A DNA stretch of 32,991 nt. It comes from Thiothrix sp. (lineage in GTDB: Bacteria; Pseudomonadota; Gammaproteobacteria; Thiotrichales; Thiotrichaceae). The notes beneath the pieces are model-generated. The model had not been told where the DNA came from, did no database searches, and was given only the letters and a program-made list of their open reading frames with translations. The translations under genes and the position numbers were made by a program. Of the stretch, positions 1 to 8,880 are shown one piece after another. The stretch spans positions 1-32,991 of the forward strand of contig JAGRJD010000033.1 in assembly GCA_020442915.1 (NCBI GenBank), written 5' to 3'. How positions within the stretch are numbered: the stretch's first letter is position 1; every line of letters starts with the position of its first letter.

Positions 1-874
1 CGCCCCAGGACGGCATCAGCAGCAGGATGGAGAACACGGCCGCCAGCGAGGAGGTCCAGTCCGGAATGGCAGTCCAGTGCAGATGGTGGGTTCCGACCCA
101 CATGTACATGAAGCTCAGGGCCCAGAAGTGCACAATGGACAGACGGTAGGAATAGATCGGACGCCCGGCCTGCTTGGGAACGAAGTAATACATCATCCCG
201 AGGAATGCAGCCGTCAGGAAAAAGCCGACCGCATTATGCCCGTACCACCACTGGGTCATGGCATCCTGAACCCCGGAGAACAGGGAATAGGACTGGGTCG
301 AGCCGAAACTGATGGGTACCGCCAGATTATTGAAGATGTGCAGCAGTGCCGTTGCCAGAATGAAGGACATGAAGAACCAGTTGGCCACATAGATGTGGGG
401 CTGATTGCGGCGCACCAGTGTCACCAGGAAGATCAGGAAGTAGATCACCCACACCACGGCAATGGCCAGATCCACGTACCATTCCGGCTCGGCGTACTCC
501 CGCCCCTGGGTGATGCCGAACATGTAGCCGATACCGGCCACCAGCAGGGCGATGTTCCAGCCCCAGAAGGTGAACTCGGGCCAGAACCTGCCGCCCGCCA
601 GACGGACCTGACAGGTCCGCTGCACCACATAATAGGACGTGGCGAACAGGGCATTTCCGCCGAACCCGAAAATGACCCCGCTGGTATGCACCGGACGCAG
701 ACGACCGAACGTGATCTGGGCAATATCAAAATTCAGGAACGGCCAGGCCAGCTCGGAGGCGATGTAAACCCCCGTCACCATGCCCAGTATTCCCCAGATA
801 ATCGACACAATCGTAAATTTCTTTACGATATCGTAGTTATATTGCTCCAGTGGAGCAGCCGCAGCGTGAGCCAT
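1..874 (-). CDS. ccoN: cbb3-type cytochrome c oxidase subunit I (5' part only)
   Basis: Catalytic subunit of the high-affinity cbb3 terminal oxidase in the inner membrane, which reduces oxygen to water and pumps protons. The first 291 residues are visible; the rest lies left of the window. The protein begins [15 protein letters not shown] and has the family's early membrane helices. It shows the low-spin haem histidine in [12 protein letters not shown] (H63), the CuB-site motif [12 protein letters not shown] (H213) and the later THHLH pair (H263/H264). The start has a GAGG ribosome site 7 nt upstream. An FNR-like box lies about 110 bp upstream, overlapping the dgkA stop codon. ccoO, ccoQ and ccoP would be expected further left. 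The maturation genes ccoGHIS are about 15 kb away on the same strand. The identification is firm from sequence motifs. Confidence 0.97.
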   Translation of the reverse strand, partial: MAHAAAAPLEQYNYDIVKKFTIVSIIWGILGMVTGVYIASELAWPFLNFDIAQITFGRLRPVHTSGVIFGFGGNALFATSYYVVQRTCQVRLAGGRFWPEFTFWGWNIALLVAGIGYMFGITQGREYAEPEWYVDLAIAVVWVIYFLIFLVTLVRRNQPHIYVANWFFMSFILATALLHIFNNLAVPISFGSTQSYSLFSGVQDAMTQWWYGHNAVGFFLTAAFLGMMYYFVPKQAGRPIYSYRLSIVHFWALSFMYMWVGTHHLHWTAIPDWTSSLAAVFSILLLMPSWG

Positions 875-980
875 TTGCAATCCTCAGAACAGTGCAGACT
901 TGAATTCGTGAAAATGATAACGCAAGCGAGTATTTAAGAAAACAATGATATTCCAGCAAACAGAAACTTAGTTTTCTGCA

Positions 981-994
981 TTGACCAAAATCAA
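981..994 (-). promoter_or_regulatory. FNR/ANR-like binding site upstream of ccoN
   Basis: The plus strand reads TTGACCAAAATCAA, which matches the FNR consensus TTGAT-N4-ATCAA at nine of ten defined positions. Its centre (about 987.5) is 113 bp upstream of the ccoN start. It overlaps the stop codon of dgkA (991-993). ccoNOQP operons are classically activated by FNR/ANR under low oxygen, so the placement is sensible. I do not see a good -10 hexamer at the canonical spacing for a centre at -41.5. A weak TATCAT lies at 945-950. The transcription start is therefore not assigned. Confidence 0.65.
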
Positions 995-1350
995 GCAAGC
1001 AGAAATATCCAGATCATAACAGCATTGGCAATGGCAAGGGAAACGGCTGCCGACCCCATATCCTTGGCCCGCCCCGAAAGCAGGTTGTGTTCGGAACCGG
1101 CACGGTCGACCACGGCTTCAATCGCCGAGTTCAGCAACTCCACCACCATGACCAGCAGGACACTCCCGATCATGAGCGCCTTTTCAAGCGCTCCCGGCCC
1201 CAGCCACAGTGCCAGCGGCACCGCAGCCAGCAAAGCCCAGCTTTCCTGCCGGAAGGCTTCCTCGTGCCGGTAGGCGGCCCTGAACCCCTGCCAAGAGTAC
1301 TGTACTGCTCTGGCCAGACGCTTCAACCCCGTATTGCCACTACCGGCCAT
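991..1350 (-). CDS. dgkA: Diacylglycerol kinase
   Basis: Small integral membrane kinase that phosphorylates diacylglycerol to phosphatidic acid, recycling lipid left from periplasmic glucan or LPS modification. From the chosen ATG it is 119 residues, close to the 122 of E. coli DgkA. Family motifs are present: EEAFRQE near residue 30, ELLNSAIEAVVDR at 71-83 with the catalytic-region glutamates E71 and E78, and KDMGSAAV at 96-103. Three hydrophobic segments follow the family pattern. An upstream ATG at 1398 would add 16 residues but lies inside a palindrome and has no ribosome site. The ATG at 1350 has AGGGA 6 nt upstream. It sits between chpC and ccoN on the same strand with no functional link evident. 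Confidence 0.95.
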   Translation of the reverse strand: MAGSGNTGLKRLARAVQYSWQGFRAAYRHEEAFRQESWALLAAVPLALWLGPGALEKALMIGSVLLVMVVELLNSAIEAVVDRAGSEHNLLSGRAKDMGSAAVSLAIANAVMIWIFLLA

Positions 1351-1382
1351 AAGGCTTCCCTGCTGACAGACAAGGCCGGTAT

Positions 1383-1406
1383 TCTGCCCATTGTGCAATG
1401 GGCAGA
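1383..1406. repeat. Perfect 11-bp inverted repeat between chpC and dgkA
   Basis: Two 11-base arms, TCTGCCCATTG and CAATGGGCAGA, are separated by only TG, giving a 24-bp near-continuous palindrome in the 122-bp gap between chpC and dgkA. As RNA it could fold into a 10-bp stem with a GTGC loop. No T-run follows on either strand, so it is not a typical intrinsic terminator. It could be an operator for a dimeric regulator controlling dgkA, or an RNA processing or protective hairpin after the chp operon. Confidence 0.6.
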
Positions 1407-1472
1407 CAAGTTAAAACTGGTTCGTCCGTGCAAGAAATGGCCAGATACCCGGCTGATTCCCGGCAAAACAGC

Positions 1473-1949
1473 TCAGGCGGACAGGGATTGGAGAACCTCG
1501 GCCACCGAGGCTTCAATGGCTGGCAGGTCGGGAATGAAACAGACCAGCTGGGCAATGCGCACCTGTCGGGCCACATACGGACAGCGCTGGGTATTGCCGC
1601 TGTAATCATCGCGCAGGCTGTCCTCACCAATCTCGACCGTTTGCAAGCCCCCCTGAACCTGCAGCGCCAGAAACGGCAACTCGTCCACTCCGGACACGGT
1701 ATGCAGGATCAGGCAGTTGCTGCTGGTCTGCAGCACACCGTCACCGAGCATGCACAGGGACTCCAGCGAGACAACCGGCACCTGCCGCTCACGCCAGCCC
1801 AGCCAGCCCAGAATACCGGGCAGACCGGATGATTCCAGCTGCTCCACCGTGACCAGTTCGGCCATCAGGTTGCGCGGCAGGATCAGGCTGCCATGCTGCA
1901 GCCGGAAGACTGCACATTTGATCTGGGGACGTTCTTTGGTGTTTTTCAT
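1473..1949 (-). CDS. chpC: CheW-like accessory protein ChpC of the Pil-Chp system
   Basis: A 158-residue single CheW-like domain protein at the end of the Pil-Chp operon. CheW proteins couple chemoreceptors to a CheA kinase in the cytoplasm. In Pseudomonas the cluster ends with chpC, a second CheW-like adaptor beside PilI, which matches position and size here. The sequence has the CheW-like beta-barrel pattern (for example ILPRNLMAELV, LGWLGWRERQVPVVSLESLC and LPFLALQVQGG) but is divergent, with no catalytic residues expected. The ATG start overlaps the chpA stop codon as ATGA, indicating translational coupling. ChpC is assigned from domain and synteny together; domain alone would only say CheW-like. 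Confidence 0.85.
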   Translation of the reverse strand: MKNTKERPQIKCAVFRLQHGSLILPRNLMAELVTVEQLESSGLPGILGWLGWRERQVPVVSLESLCMLGDGVLQTSSNCLILHTVSGVDELPFLALQVQGGLQTVEIGEDSLRDDYSGNTQRCPYVARQVRIAQLVCFIPDLPAIEASVAEVLQSLSA

Positions 1950-4900
1950 ACAGCACCTGTCGTTTGCCGTTGACGCAGGTGGCGCTGAATATGCTCCAGC
2001 AGCACCGGATTCTGGTAGGGCTTGCCCAGGAAGTCGCTGGCACCCAGTTGACGTGCATGCTCCTGGTGTTTTTCCGCCGTGCGCGAACTGATCATGATCA
2101 CCGGCAGGTGCTTCCAGCGTGCCTCACGGCGCACGGCACTCAGCACCTCAAAGCCATCCATGCGCGGCATCTCGATATCCAGCAGCAGCAGATCCGGCTC
2201 AAACTGGTTGATCTTCTCCAGCGCCTCCAGCCCGTCACGGGCCGACTCCACCTTGAAACGTTCGGAAATCAGGAACTTCTCCGTGACTTTGCGCACCGTG
2301 ATGGAGTCATCCACCACCAGGATATGCGGCTGCTCATGCCGACGCCGGACCGTCACCGCCCGGCCCTTCGCGGCAGAACCTGCCACCGGCCTGCCGGAAC
2401 GGACCCGCTGCACCAGCTCCTGCATTTCCGGCAGCAGCACCACCTGCCCATCCGAACTGATGGTGGCTGCCGAATAAAAGCGGCAGGACCGAAACAGGGC
2501 TCCGAGTGAATGCAGCAGTACATCCCGGCGTCCGCCAATCGCTTCCACCAGCCAGGCGATATTCTGTTCACCAATGCGCGTAAACACCACCGGATAAACC
2601 CGGTCATCGCTGAGTGCCAGCGGTTGCTCATGTCCCAGGGCCTGCCCCAGATCATACAGCGGCCAGTCGGCATTGTTACGCTGGAGCGGATTATCCTGCT
2701 GCCCCAGATGGGCCCGGATTTTTGCAGCATCCAGACGTTCCAGCCCCTGCACGATCCCGATCGGCAGGGCATAGGTCTGCTGCTGCAGGGAAACGAACAG
2801 CACCGGATTGGCGGTCATGGTGAACGGCAGGCGAATGGTGAAAACAGCCCCCTGCCCCTTGACCGATTCAATCTGCAGCGTCCCACCCAGCGACTTGACC
2901 TCGGCGTTCACCACATCCATGCCCACTCCCCTGCCGGACAGCTGATTCACACTGCCGCTGGTGCTGAAACCGGAATGCAGGATCAGGCGCAGGGTCTCCT
3001 GCCGGCCCGGTTGCTCACCGGGACCGAGCAGGCCCAGTTCCACTGCCTTGGCACGCAACTGCTCGGGATCCAGCCCACGCCCGTCATCGCTGATTTCAAA
3101 CACCACCTCGGTCTCGGCCCGGAACACACGCAGACGGATGGTTCCGGCTGCTGGTTTGCCAGCGGCACTGCGCACCTGCGGAAGCTCAATGCCATGTGCC
3201 ACCGAGTTGCGCAACAGATGCTCAATCGGTGCAGTCATGCGCTGCAGCAGGTGGCGGTCAAGCTTCAGGGGCTCACCCTCAATCGCCAGCTCCAGCTGCT
3301 TGTCAAGCTCCGTGGCCGACTGACGCACAATCCGACGCAGCCGTGGCACGATCAGCGCCACCTCCACCAGTCGGGTGTCCATCAGCTCCTGGTGCAGATT
3401 GCGACTGACCTGGTGGCTTTCCTTGTTGGCCTGCACGCCGACCCGCAGCTGCTGCCCCAGATCACCTTCAATGTTGACCAGATCATTCAGACTCTCGGCC
3501 AAGGCACGCGACAGGCGCTGGATTTCCGAATACTGGTCCATTTCCAGCGCATCAAAACTGCTGTCCTGCACCTTTTTACGCTCGGCCCGGTACCCGGCAT
3601 GAATCTGGGCTTCGGTTTCCAGTTCCAGGGCCCGCAGCAGCTGACGCAGGCGTGCGACCGTACGTCCGAACTCCCCCACATCCTCGGTCATGAGCTGCAG
3701 GCGTTCGGTCATGTTGTTGTGATACATGTTCAGGGAGTTGGATGCCTCAATCACCCGGTCCAGCATGGCGGCAGGCAGGCGAATCTGCTCTTGGGCTGCC
3801 AGTGCCACCAGACTGTCCGGCTCGGTCGGTACCGCTCCGTCACGCGCCTCGTCATGCTGCCCGGACAGTACCGACAGGGGCGGCAGGCTGTCCATCTGCT
3901 CGGCCAGCAGCCGCTCCAGCAGGCTGCCATGTGTTTCTGTCCCGACATGGACCTGCAGGCGCTCATCCGCCGGGCTGTCGTCCGCTCCTGTCCCGCCACC
4001 TTTCCCCTCAGCGGTAGCGTCACCCCCCGCTTCCGGCAGGGTTTGGCCACCACCCTGCAGATAATGCTCCGCCAGTTGACTGATACGATCGACGTGAACC
4101 TGCAGGCGCTCCAGGGCCGCCCTATCCCCCCGACCATGCGGACGCCCGAGCTGCACCAGCAGGTCTTCAGCCTGATGCGCCTCATCCCCGAGGTCCAGCC
4201 ACTGGGCCATGCGCGCACTCCCCTTCAGGGTATGCAGGTCACGCTCCAGCGAACGGCGCACCTCGTCATCCTGCAGGTCAGCCGACAACAGCTGCATGTT
4301 CCGGTCAATCGAGCGCAGCTGCTCGGGCAACTCCTCCCGGAACAGTGCCCGGATGATCCGGCTTTCCTCCAGCTCCTCCTCTTCAACACTGACCGGCGCT
4401 ACAGGGGCCGGCTCAGGCAGTGGCAGGGTCCGGAACCGGCTGGCGGGTACCGGCATGCCAACCGCCACCCTGGCATCTCCCGCCGTCGGCAGGCGGGTCA
4501 CATCAACATCGGTCGTCACAGACTGGGGGGCCGGTCCGGACGACTCCGGTACCGGTGGTACCACCTTCCCGGTACGCCCGGCTTCCGCTGCCAACGGCTG
4601 GTCCGGTGCCGCCATGAAGGCTTCCACCCTGGCAACCTGCTGCTGCACCCCGGCATCAGCCGCTTCTGCTACGAGAAAATAATCCAGCCGACGCTGCAGG
4701 TAGCTGACGGCCCGGTTTAAAAGGCCGGTAACGCCATCATTGACGGGAATCCCCCCTTCCAGCACCCGGTTGAGCAGGTTTTCATGTGCCCAGGCATAAT
4801 CGCCCAGTGCCAATGCCCCGGCCATACGCCCGCTGCCCTTGCAGGTATGCCAGGCCCGGCGGATATCGGTCAGCAGCGCCCGGTTGTCCTGCTGCCGTTG

Positions 4901-5635
4901 CCATTGCGGCACCCACTCCTGCAAGCTGGTGCTGATTTCGGTGATTTCCTCCACGAAAATATCGTAAATCTCCTCCCCCAGATTGGCACGCAACTGCTCC
5001 GGACCGGGTGTCTCCGCCTCCAGTAACTCTGCCGGTACGGTATCCACAGCGGCTGAAGCCGCGGGAGCAGCAACCGGAACATCCGGTGTCTCTGGCACCA
5101 GCCAGTCAGCCAGGGGGGCCTCCACATGCTCATCCGCAGCAGATGCCGGTAATGCCGTATCGGCTTCCATGGCACCCTGAACGGACCATTCCGGGAGTGG
5201 TGGGTCCAGACGCTCCGGAACGTCCGTGTTCACCGGGCTGAGCCAGTCCTGCTCCTGATGCGGGGCTCCGGCATCAGGTTCCGGCGAACCAGTCTGCGGT
5301 ACATCAAGCGCTGGCTCCGGAATATCCGTGAGAAAACCGGTATCGGGACTGGTGTCAGCCCTGGGGGAAGTGTGGGTGTCAGGCCAGTCGGAAAGCAGCT
5401 CAAAACCGGGCACTGACACTTCAGCTCCGGCTTCAGCCGTCGCCGCATCCGGCAGCCTGTCCTCCTCCAGCGCCAGCACGGCAAACGCCAGCCCGTCATC
5501 CAGCGAGGCCAGCTCCTCATCCATAGAGCCGGCCATCACACCGGCACCAACGCCGGTGTCAAGGTCCAGACTCAGATCAGTGCTGTCCGCCCCCTGACGG
5601 TCAAGCTGCTGCAGGCGTGAATCGAAATCACTCAA
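1946..5635 (-). CDS. chpA: CheA-type hybrid histidine kinase of the Pil-Chp system (C-terminal part of split ChpA)
   Basis: A 1229-residue cytoplasmic kinase expected to phosphorylate PilG and PilH in response to PilJ. Order: an acidic proline-rich linker (1-210); an Hpt domain with H263 in WHTCKGSGRM; a linker; a second Hpt domain with H468 in LHTLKGSARM; a CheA dimerisation region (about 615-780); an HATPase with N box EHLLRNSVAHGIE (805-817), G1 DDGRGLD and G2 GRGVGMDVV (901-909); a CheW-like domain (about 940-1080); and a receiver with phospho-acceptor D1153 and K1205. Pseudomonas ChpA is about 2470 residues with eight phosphotransfer-type domains and a FimL-like N terminus. Here that N terminus is the separate upstream gene, and only two Hpt domains are recognisable. 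The start is TTG, overlapping the upstream stop as TTGA, in a different frame. The stop overlaps chpC. Confidence 0.95.
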   Translation of the reverse strand: MSDFDSRLQQLDRQGADSTDLSLDLDTGVGAGVMAGSMDEELASLDDGLAFAVLALEEDRLPDAATAEAGAEVSVPGFELLSDWPDTHTSPRADTSPDTGFLTDIPEPALDVPQTGSPEPDAGAPHQEQDWLSPVNTDVPERLDPPLPEWSVQGAMEADTALPASAADEHVEAPLADWLVPETPDVPVAAPAASAAVDTVPAELLEAETPGPEQLRANLGEEIYDIFVEEITEISTSLQEWVPQWQRQQDNRALLTDIRRAWHTCKGSGRMAGALALGDYAWAHENLLNRVLEGGIPVNDGVTGLLNRAVSYLQRRLDYFLVAEAADAGVQQQVARVEAFMAAPDQPLAAEAGRTGKVVPPVPESSGPAPQSVTTDVDVTRLPTAGDARVAVGMPVPASRFRTLPLPEPAPVAPVSVEEEELEESRIIRALFREELPEQLRSIDRNMQLLSADLQDDEVRRSLERDLHTLKGSARMAQWLDLGDEAHQAEDLLVQLGRPHGRGDRAALERLQVHVDRISQLAEHYLQGGGQTLPEAGGDATAEGKGGGTGADDSPADERLQVHVGTETHGSLLERLLAEQMDSLPPLSVLSGQHDEARDGAVPTEPDSLVALAAQEQIRLPAAMLDRVIEASNSLNMYHNNMTERLQLMTEDVGEFGRTVARLRQLLRALELETEAQIHAGYRAERKKVQDSSFDALEMDQYSEIQRLSRALAESLNDLVNIEGDLGQQLRVGVQANKESHQVSRNLHQELMDTRLVEVALIVPRLRRIVRQSATELDKQLELAIEGEPLKLDRHLLQRMTAPIEHLLRNSVAHGIELPQVRSAAGKPAAGTIRLRVFRAETEVVFEISDDGRGLDPEQLRAKAVELGLLGPGEQPGRQETLRLILHSGFSTSGSVNQLSGRGVGMDVVNAEVKSLGGTLQIESVKGQGAVFTIRLPFTMTANPVLFVSLQQQTYALPIGIVQGLERLDAAKIRAHLGQQDNPLQRNNADWPLYDLGQALGHEQPLALSDDRVYPVVFTRIGEQNIAWLVEAIGGRRDVLLHSLGALFRSCRFYSAATISSDGQVVLLPEMQELVQRVRSGRPVAGSAAKGRAVTVRRRHEQPHILVVDDSITVRKVTEKFLISERFKVESARDGLEALEKINQFEPDLLLLDIEMPRMDGFEVLSAVRREARWKHLPVIMISSRTAEKHQEHARQLGASDFLGKPYQNPVLLEHIQRHLRQRQTTGAV

Positions 5636-7449
5636 CCAGCCTTCAACAACGGACTCCTCACCCGATGCAGCAGGCTGGCCTGAATCTGCTGACGCGCTTT
5701 TTTTTTATTTTCAATCAGCGTGTTCAGGGCTTCCATGTCCATACCCGCCAGCAGCTCCAGCTTGCTATAACCATCCAGCTCCCGCAGCTTTTCATAAGCC
5801 ATGTCCATCAGCGGCAGGTGATCCTGACTCTGCAGCATGCAGGACAGCGAGGCTTCCAGCAGGGTCAGAATGTCGGCCAGACAGCTCATCTCCCGATCTT
5901 CAGGAACACGGTGCCGGGACAGCAGGTCATCCTGCACAAACATCCGGCTCCCGGCTGTAAGCGGCTCCAGCTCCGCACAATCCAGTACATCCAGGGTACC
6001 ATGCAACCGGCGCAGCAGTTTGCTGGCCTCATCCAGATGACTGAACTGGGTACTGTCCTTGTGGAAGGCGGTCAGTTCGGCCTGCAGCTTCTTCACATCC
6101 GCCAGCATGGAGCGCATCACCTCACGGGTTGCCACCGAATCTTCCAGAGCGCCGGCCTCGGACAGGAAAATCTCCTCGCTGCGGTCATAACCGGTTTCAC
6201 CATACTCCCTGAGCAGGGACTCCAGCTTCAGGTAATGCTCACTGTTGCGCTGCAGCATGGGCAGGTCCGGCACATCACCGGCGTCGGCCAGAGCGGCCTG
6301 ACTCCTGGCCAGATCATCGGTCAGGCTGGAGGCCAGCCCCAGCCCCAGCATGCCGAGGGTCTGGGCCATGCTGGCAGTCTTGCCGGAAATTTCTTTGAGC
6401 ATCTGGGCAGCATTCGGATGCCCCGGCATGCCCTCCACCTGCGACATCAGCAGGCTGAGCTCATCCAGCATGGAACCGGAAATGGCCTGCCACAGCTCGC
6501 GCCCCGGCATGGTGTAATACTGGCGCAGCTCCGACAGGGTTTCCCCCTTGGGCAGGTACATGTCCAGGTGGTAAGCCGACTTGACCGCCCCCAGTGTCCC
6601 TTCGGATGAGTCCGCCAATCCCACGTAATACAACAGGTTTTTCAGCAGCTCATCCGGTACCGCCTGATTATAGGCTTCCTCGCCCATCTCGCGGAACCGG
6701 CGGATTTCACGCTCCATGCGTCCCAGCAGAACCTTGACAGCCGCACTGTGCTCAAGGCTGCCCTGTTCCAGCGCCTGAAGCAGGGCAGCAGTCACCCACC
6801 ACAGTGAGCGCAGACGCATGATCCGGTTCATGACCAGCATGTTGGCGGTCACTTTACGGGCCGAGCGCAGGTGCATTTCAGGCTGTTCATTCCTGAACCA
6901 GCCCAGCAGGCTGGCCTGCATGAAATGGCGCAGGCGTTTCAGGGCCTCCTGACGCTTGTCCTCCGTCAGGGCCACATAGCGGTCGGTGCCGATCTGGCGA
7001 TTGGTGATCGTGCCCTCGTCAGGCAGGAAGACCAGATGCTCCGAAAGCAGTTCGGCACCACGGGTGGCACGCAGGTCGTTCAACACCGGCAGCAGGATGA
7101 CCGGGAGATCGGCATACCCTTCCGACAGGTGACGCAGGTAATCACTGAGCTGGGTCAGACCATCGGCACAGGCCTGACAGGCGGCCTCCCAGTCCTCCAC
7201 CTTGTCCTGACGCAGGGCATCCATGAGTAATACAACCTCACGGTTGAGCATGTAAGCCCCGTCAGCATCCAGCAGGTCCAGAACACCCAGCGTCCCCCGG
7301 GCTTTCTCCTGGGCATTGGCCAGTGCATCGGAGTCACTGCTGTTGCCGGAATAGGTGGCAAACGATTGCCGGGCACTTTCCAGCAGCTTCTCGGTTTCCT
7401 CCAGAACCCAGCCAACACGGCTGGAGAGATTAGACTTGTCAGAAATCAT
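5632..7449 (-). CDS. FimL/ChpA N-terminal-like scaffold protein
   Basis: A 605-residue, mostly helical, soluble protein between pilJ and chpA. In Pseudomonas the ChpA N terminus is homologous to FimL, a scaffold that localises Pil-Chp and links it to cAMP signalling. Position and length suggest that this gene supplies the FimL-like module as a separate polypeptide. I see no Hpt signature (no H-x-x-K-G), no receiver and no ATPase motif. The start chosen is the ATG at 7449 with GGGAG 8 nt upstream; a GTG at 7494 would add 15 residues without better support. Its stop overlaps the chpA TTG start by 4 nt. A 116-nt gap before it, after pilJ, could hold an internal promoter but none is clear. The FimL-like label is inferred from synteny and general character. 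Confidence 0.75.
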   Translation of the reverse strand: MISDKSNLSSRVGWVLEETEKLLESARQSFATYSGNSSDSDALANAQEKARGTLGVLDLLDADGAYMLNREVVLLMDALRQDKVEDWEAACQACADGLTQLSDYLRHLSEGYADLPVILLPVLNDLRATRGAELLSEHLVFLPDEGTITNRQIGTDRYVALTEDKRQEALKRLRHFMQASLLGWFRNEQPEMHLRSARKVTANMLVMNRIMRLRSLWWVTAALLQALEQGSLEHSAAVKVLLGRMEREIRRFREMGEEAYNQAVPDELLKNLLYYVGLADSSEGTLGAVKSAYHLDMYLPKGETLSELRQYYTMPGRELWQAISGSMLDELSLLMSQVEGMPGHPNAAQMLKEISGKTASMAQTLGMLGLGLASSLTDDLARSQAALADAGDVPDLPMLQRNSEHYLKLESLLREYGETGYDRSEEIFLSEAGALEDSVATREVMRSMLADVKKLQAELTAFHKDSTQFSHLDEASKLLRRLHGTLDVLDCAELEPLTAGSRMFVQDDLLSRHRVPEDREMSCLADILTLLEASLSCMLQSQDHLPLMDMAYEKLRELDGYSKLELLAGMDMEALNTLIENKKKARQQIQASLLHRVRSPLLKAG

Positions 7450-7565
7450 GGTGTTATCTCCCAACCTCAAGCACCCGCGAGAACCAGGCCGCACCCAGGC
7501 CCGGACAGCTCGCCAGCATCCCCATGGACAAAGAGGTTTTCACTATTGTATTTGTTATTTTCAAA

Positions 7566-8828
7566 TCAGAAATCATTATCAATCCTGGCAATCGTAAAGT
7601 CCGCGATGGAACGCCGCAATTCGGCTGAGGTTTCGTTCAGGCTGGAGACCAGGTTATGGGTCTCCTTGCCGTACTGCTCGGTCTGCATGGTTACTTCCTG
7701 TATCGACTGCATGGCACGTGTGACCCGGTTGGCAACGGCAGCCTGCTTGATGGAGGCATCGGAAATGTTGGCGATCAGGCGCGCAAGGCTGGTGGAAACC
7801 TCTTCCACCTCATCCAGCGCCTTGCCGGCAGATTCGGCATTACGTGAGCTGGCCACCACACCGGCGATGGTCTGCTCCATGGACGCAATGGCCTCCTGGG
7901 TATCGTTCTGGATCGCCCGTACCAGCACATCAATCTTGCGACTGGCTTCAGAGGAACGCTGGGCCAGCTGCTGCACTTCATCGGTCACGCGCTCGAAACT
8001 GCGTCCGCTGGCACTGCCGGAAGTCTGGATCGAGGCATTCAGGGCCAGGATATTGGTCTGCTCGGAAATATCATTCATCAGGCGCACAATATCGCCCACC
8101 TCCTGCGAACTCTCTCCCAGCCGCTTGATGCGCTTGGACGTAGCCTGAATCTTTTCCCGCACGGTCAGCATGTCACTGATGGCACTGCGCACGGTACAGG
8201 CCCCGGCATGGGAAATCTCCAGCGACTTGCGCGCTACCTCGGTCGAAGTGGTGGCATTACGCGATACACGCTGGATCGACTGCATCATGGCCGCAATGGC
8301 GGAAGATGCCACCGAAATTTCGTCCGACTGGCGCACGCTGGCCTCAGACAGCTGTGATATCCGGGCATCGGCTACCTGGGAATAACGTGTCAGGCGGCTG
8401 GAAGTATCGTCAATCTTGATCACCAGCTCCCGCAGGGCATCCACGGCGTAATTTACGGAGTCGGCAATGGCCCCGGTAATGTTTTCCGACACGGTGGTGC
8501 GGATGGTCAGATCACCTTCCGCCAGTGTGCTCATTTCATCCAGCAGGTGCAGAATGGATTCCTCCTGCCGCTGTTCTTCTTCACGCCAGATGCGCTGCTG
8601 CTGGGCAAAACGGAAAAACAGGTAGACTACCCACAGGGCATTGATCAGAATCAGAAAGCTGACCCAGAAAGCCGCCATACGCAATTGCTCACTCCCAAAC
8701 CAGGCCATTCCCCACCCCAGCAGCACAAAGACAGCCACCACCCCGATCAGCAGCAGGCTCATGGGCAGCCAGATCATCTTGCCGCTCAGCGGACGGTTTA
8801 AAAATTCCTGGGTCATGGTTATGGTCAT
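7566..8828 (-). CDS. pilJ: PilJ-type methyl-accepting chemotaxis protein with minimal periplasmic part
   Basis: Inner-membrane chemoreceptor of the Pil-Chp pathway. It has two closely spaced membrane segments (roughly residues 20-45 and 53-72 from the chosen start), a HAMP-like stretch (STLAEGDLTIRTTV), then a long cytoplasmic signalling coiled coil. The hairpin tip region is DISEQTNILALNASIQT, the receptor motif that contacts CheW/CheA. Pseudomonas PilJ is about 680 residues with a large periplasmic sensor of two PilJ modules. This protein is about 420 residues, and only around 8 residues separate the two membrane segments, so the sensor is absent. Start is uncertain: a TTG at 8846, ATG at 8828 or ATG at 8816 are possible, none with a strong ribosome site. 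Its place between pilI and the fimL-like gene supports the PilJ role. Confidence 0.88.
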   Translation of the reverse strand: MTITMTQEFLNRPLSGKMIWLPMSLLLIGVVAVFVLLGWGMAWFGSEQLRMAAFWVSFLILINALWVVYLFFRFAQQQRIWREEEQRQEESILHLLDEMSTLAEGDLTIRTTVSENITGAIADSVNYAVDALRELVIKIDDTSSRLTRYSQVADARISQLSEASVRQSDEISVASSAIAAMMQSIQRVSRNATTSTEVARKSLEISHAGACTVRSAISDMLTVREKIQATSKRIKRLGESSQEVGDIVRLMNDISEQTNILALNASIQTSGSASGRSFERVTDEVQQLAQRSSEASRKIDVLVRAIQNDTQEAIASMEQTIAGVVASSRNAESAGKALDEVEEVSTSLARLIANISDASIKQAAVANRVTRAMQSIQEVTMQTEQYGKETHNLVSSLNETSAELRRSIADFTIARIDNDF

Positions 8829-8880
8829 GGAGAAATCATCAAACAAACGTTTATGGTTATTGCTATTGCATCTTTCTGTT

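Noticed and set aside
77..937. Plus-strand frame of 286 codons at the left edge
   Set aside because: It is the antisense of ccoN, whose histidine motifs are unmistakable.
2510..4720. Long open frame (736 codons) on the plus strand opposite chpA
   Set aside because: Antisense to a gene with clear Hpt, HATPase, CheW and receiver motifs; its translation is low-complexity and rich in Q, H, R and P, typical of the shadow of a GC-rich gene.
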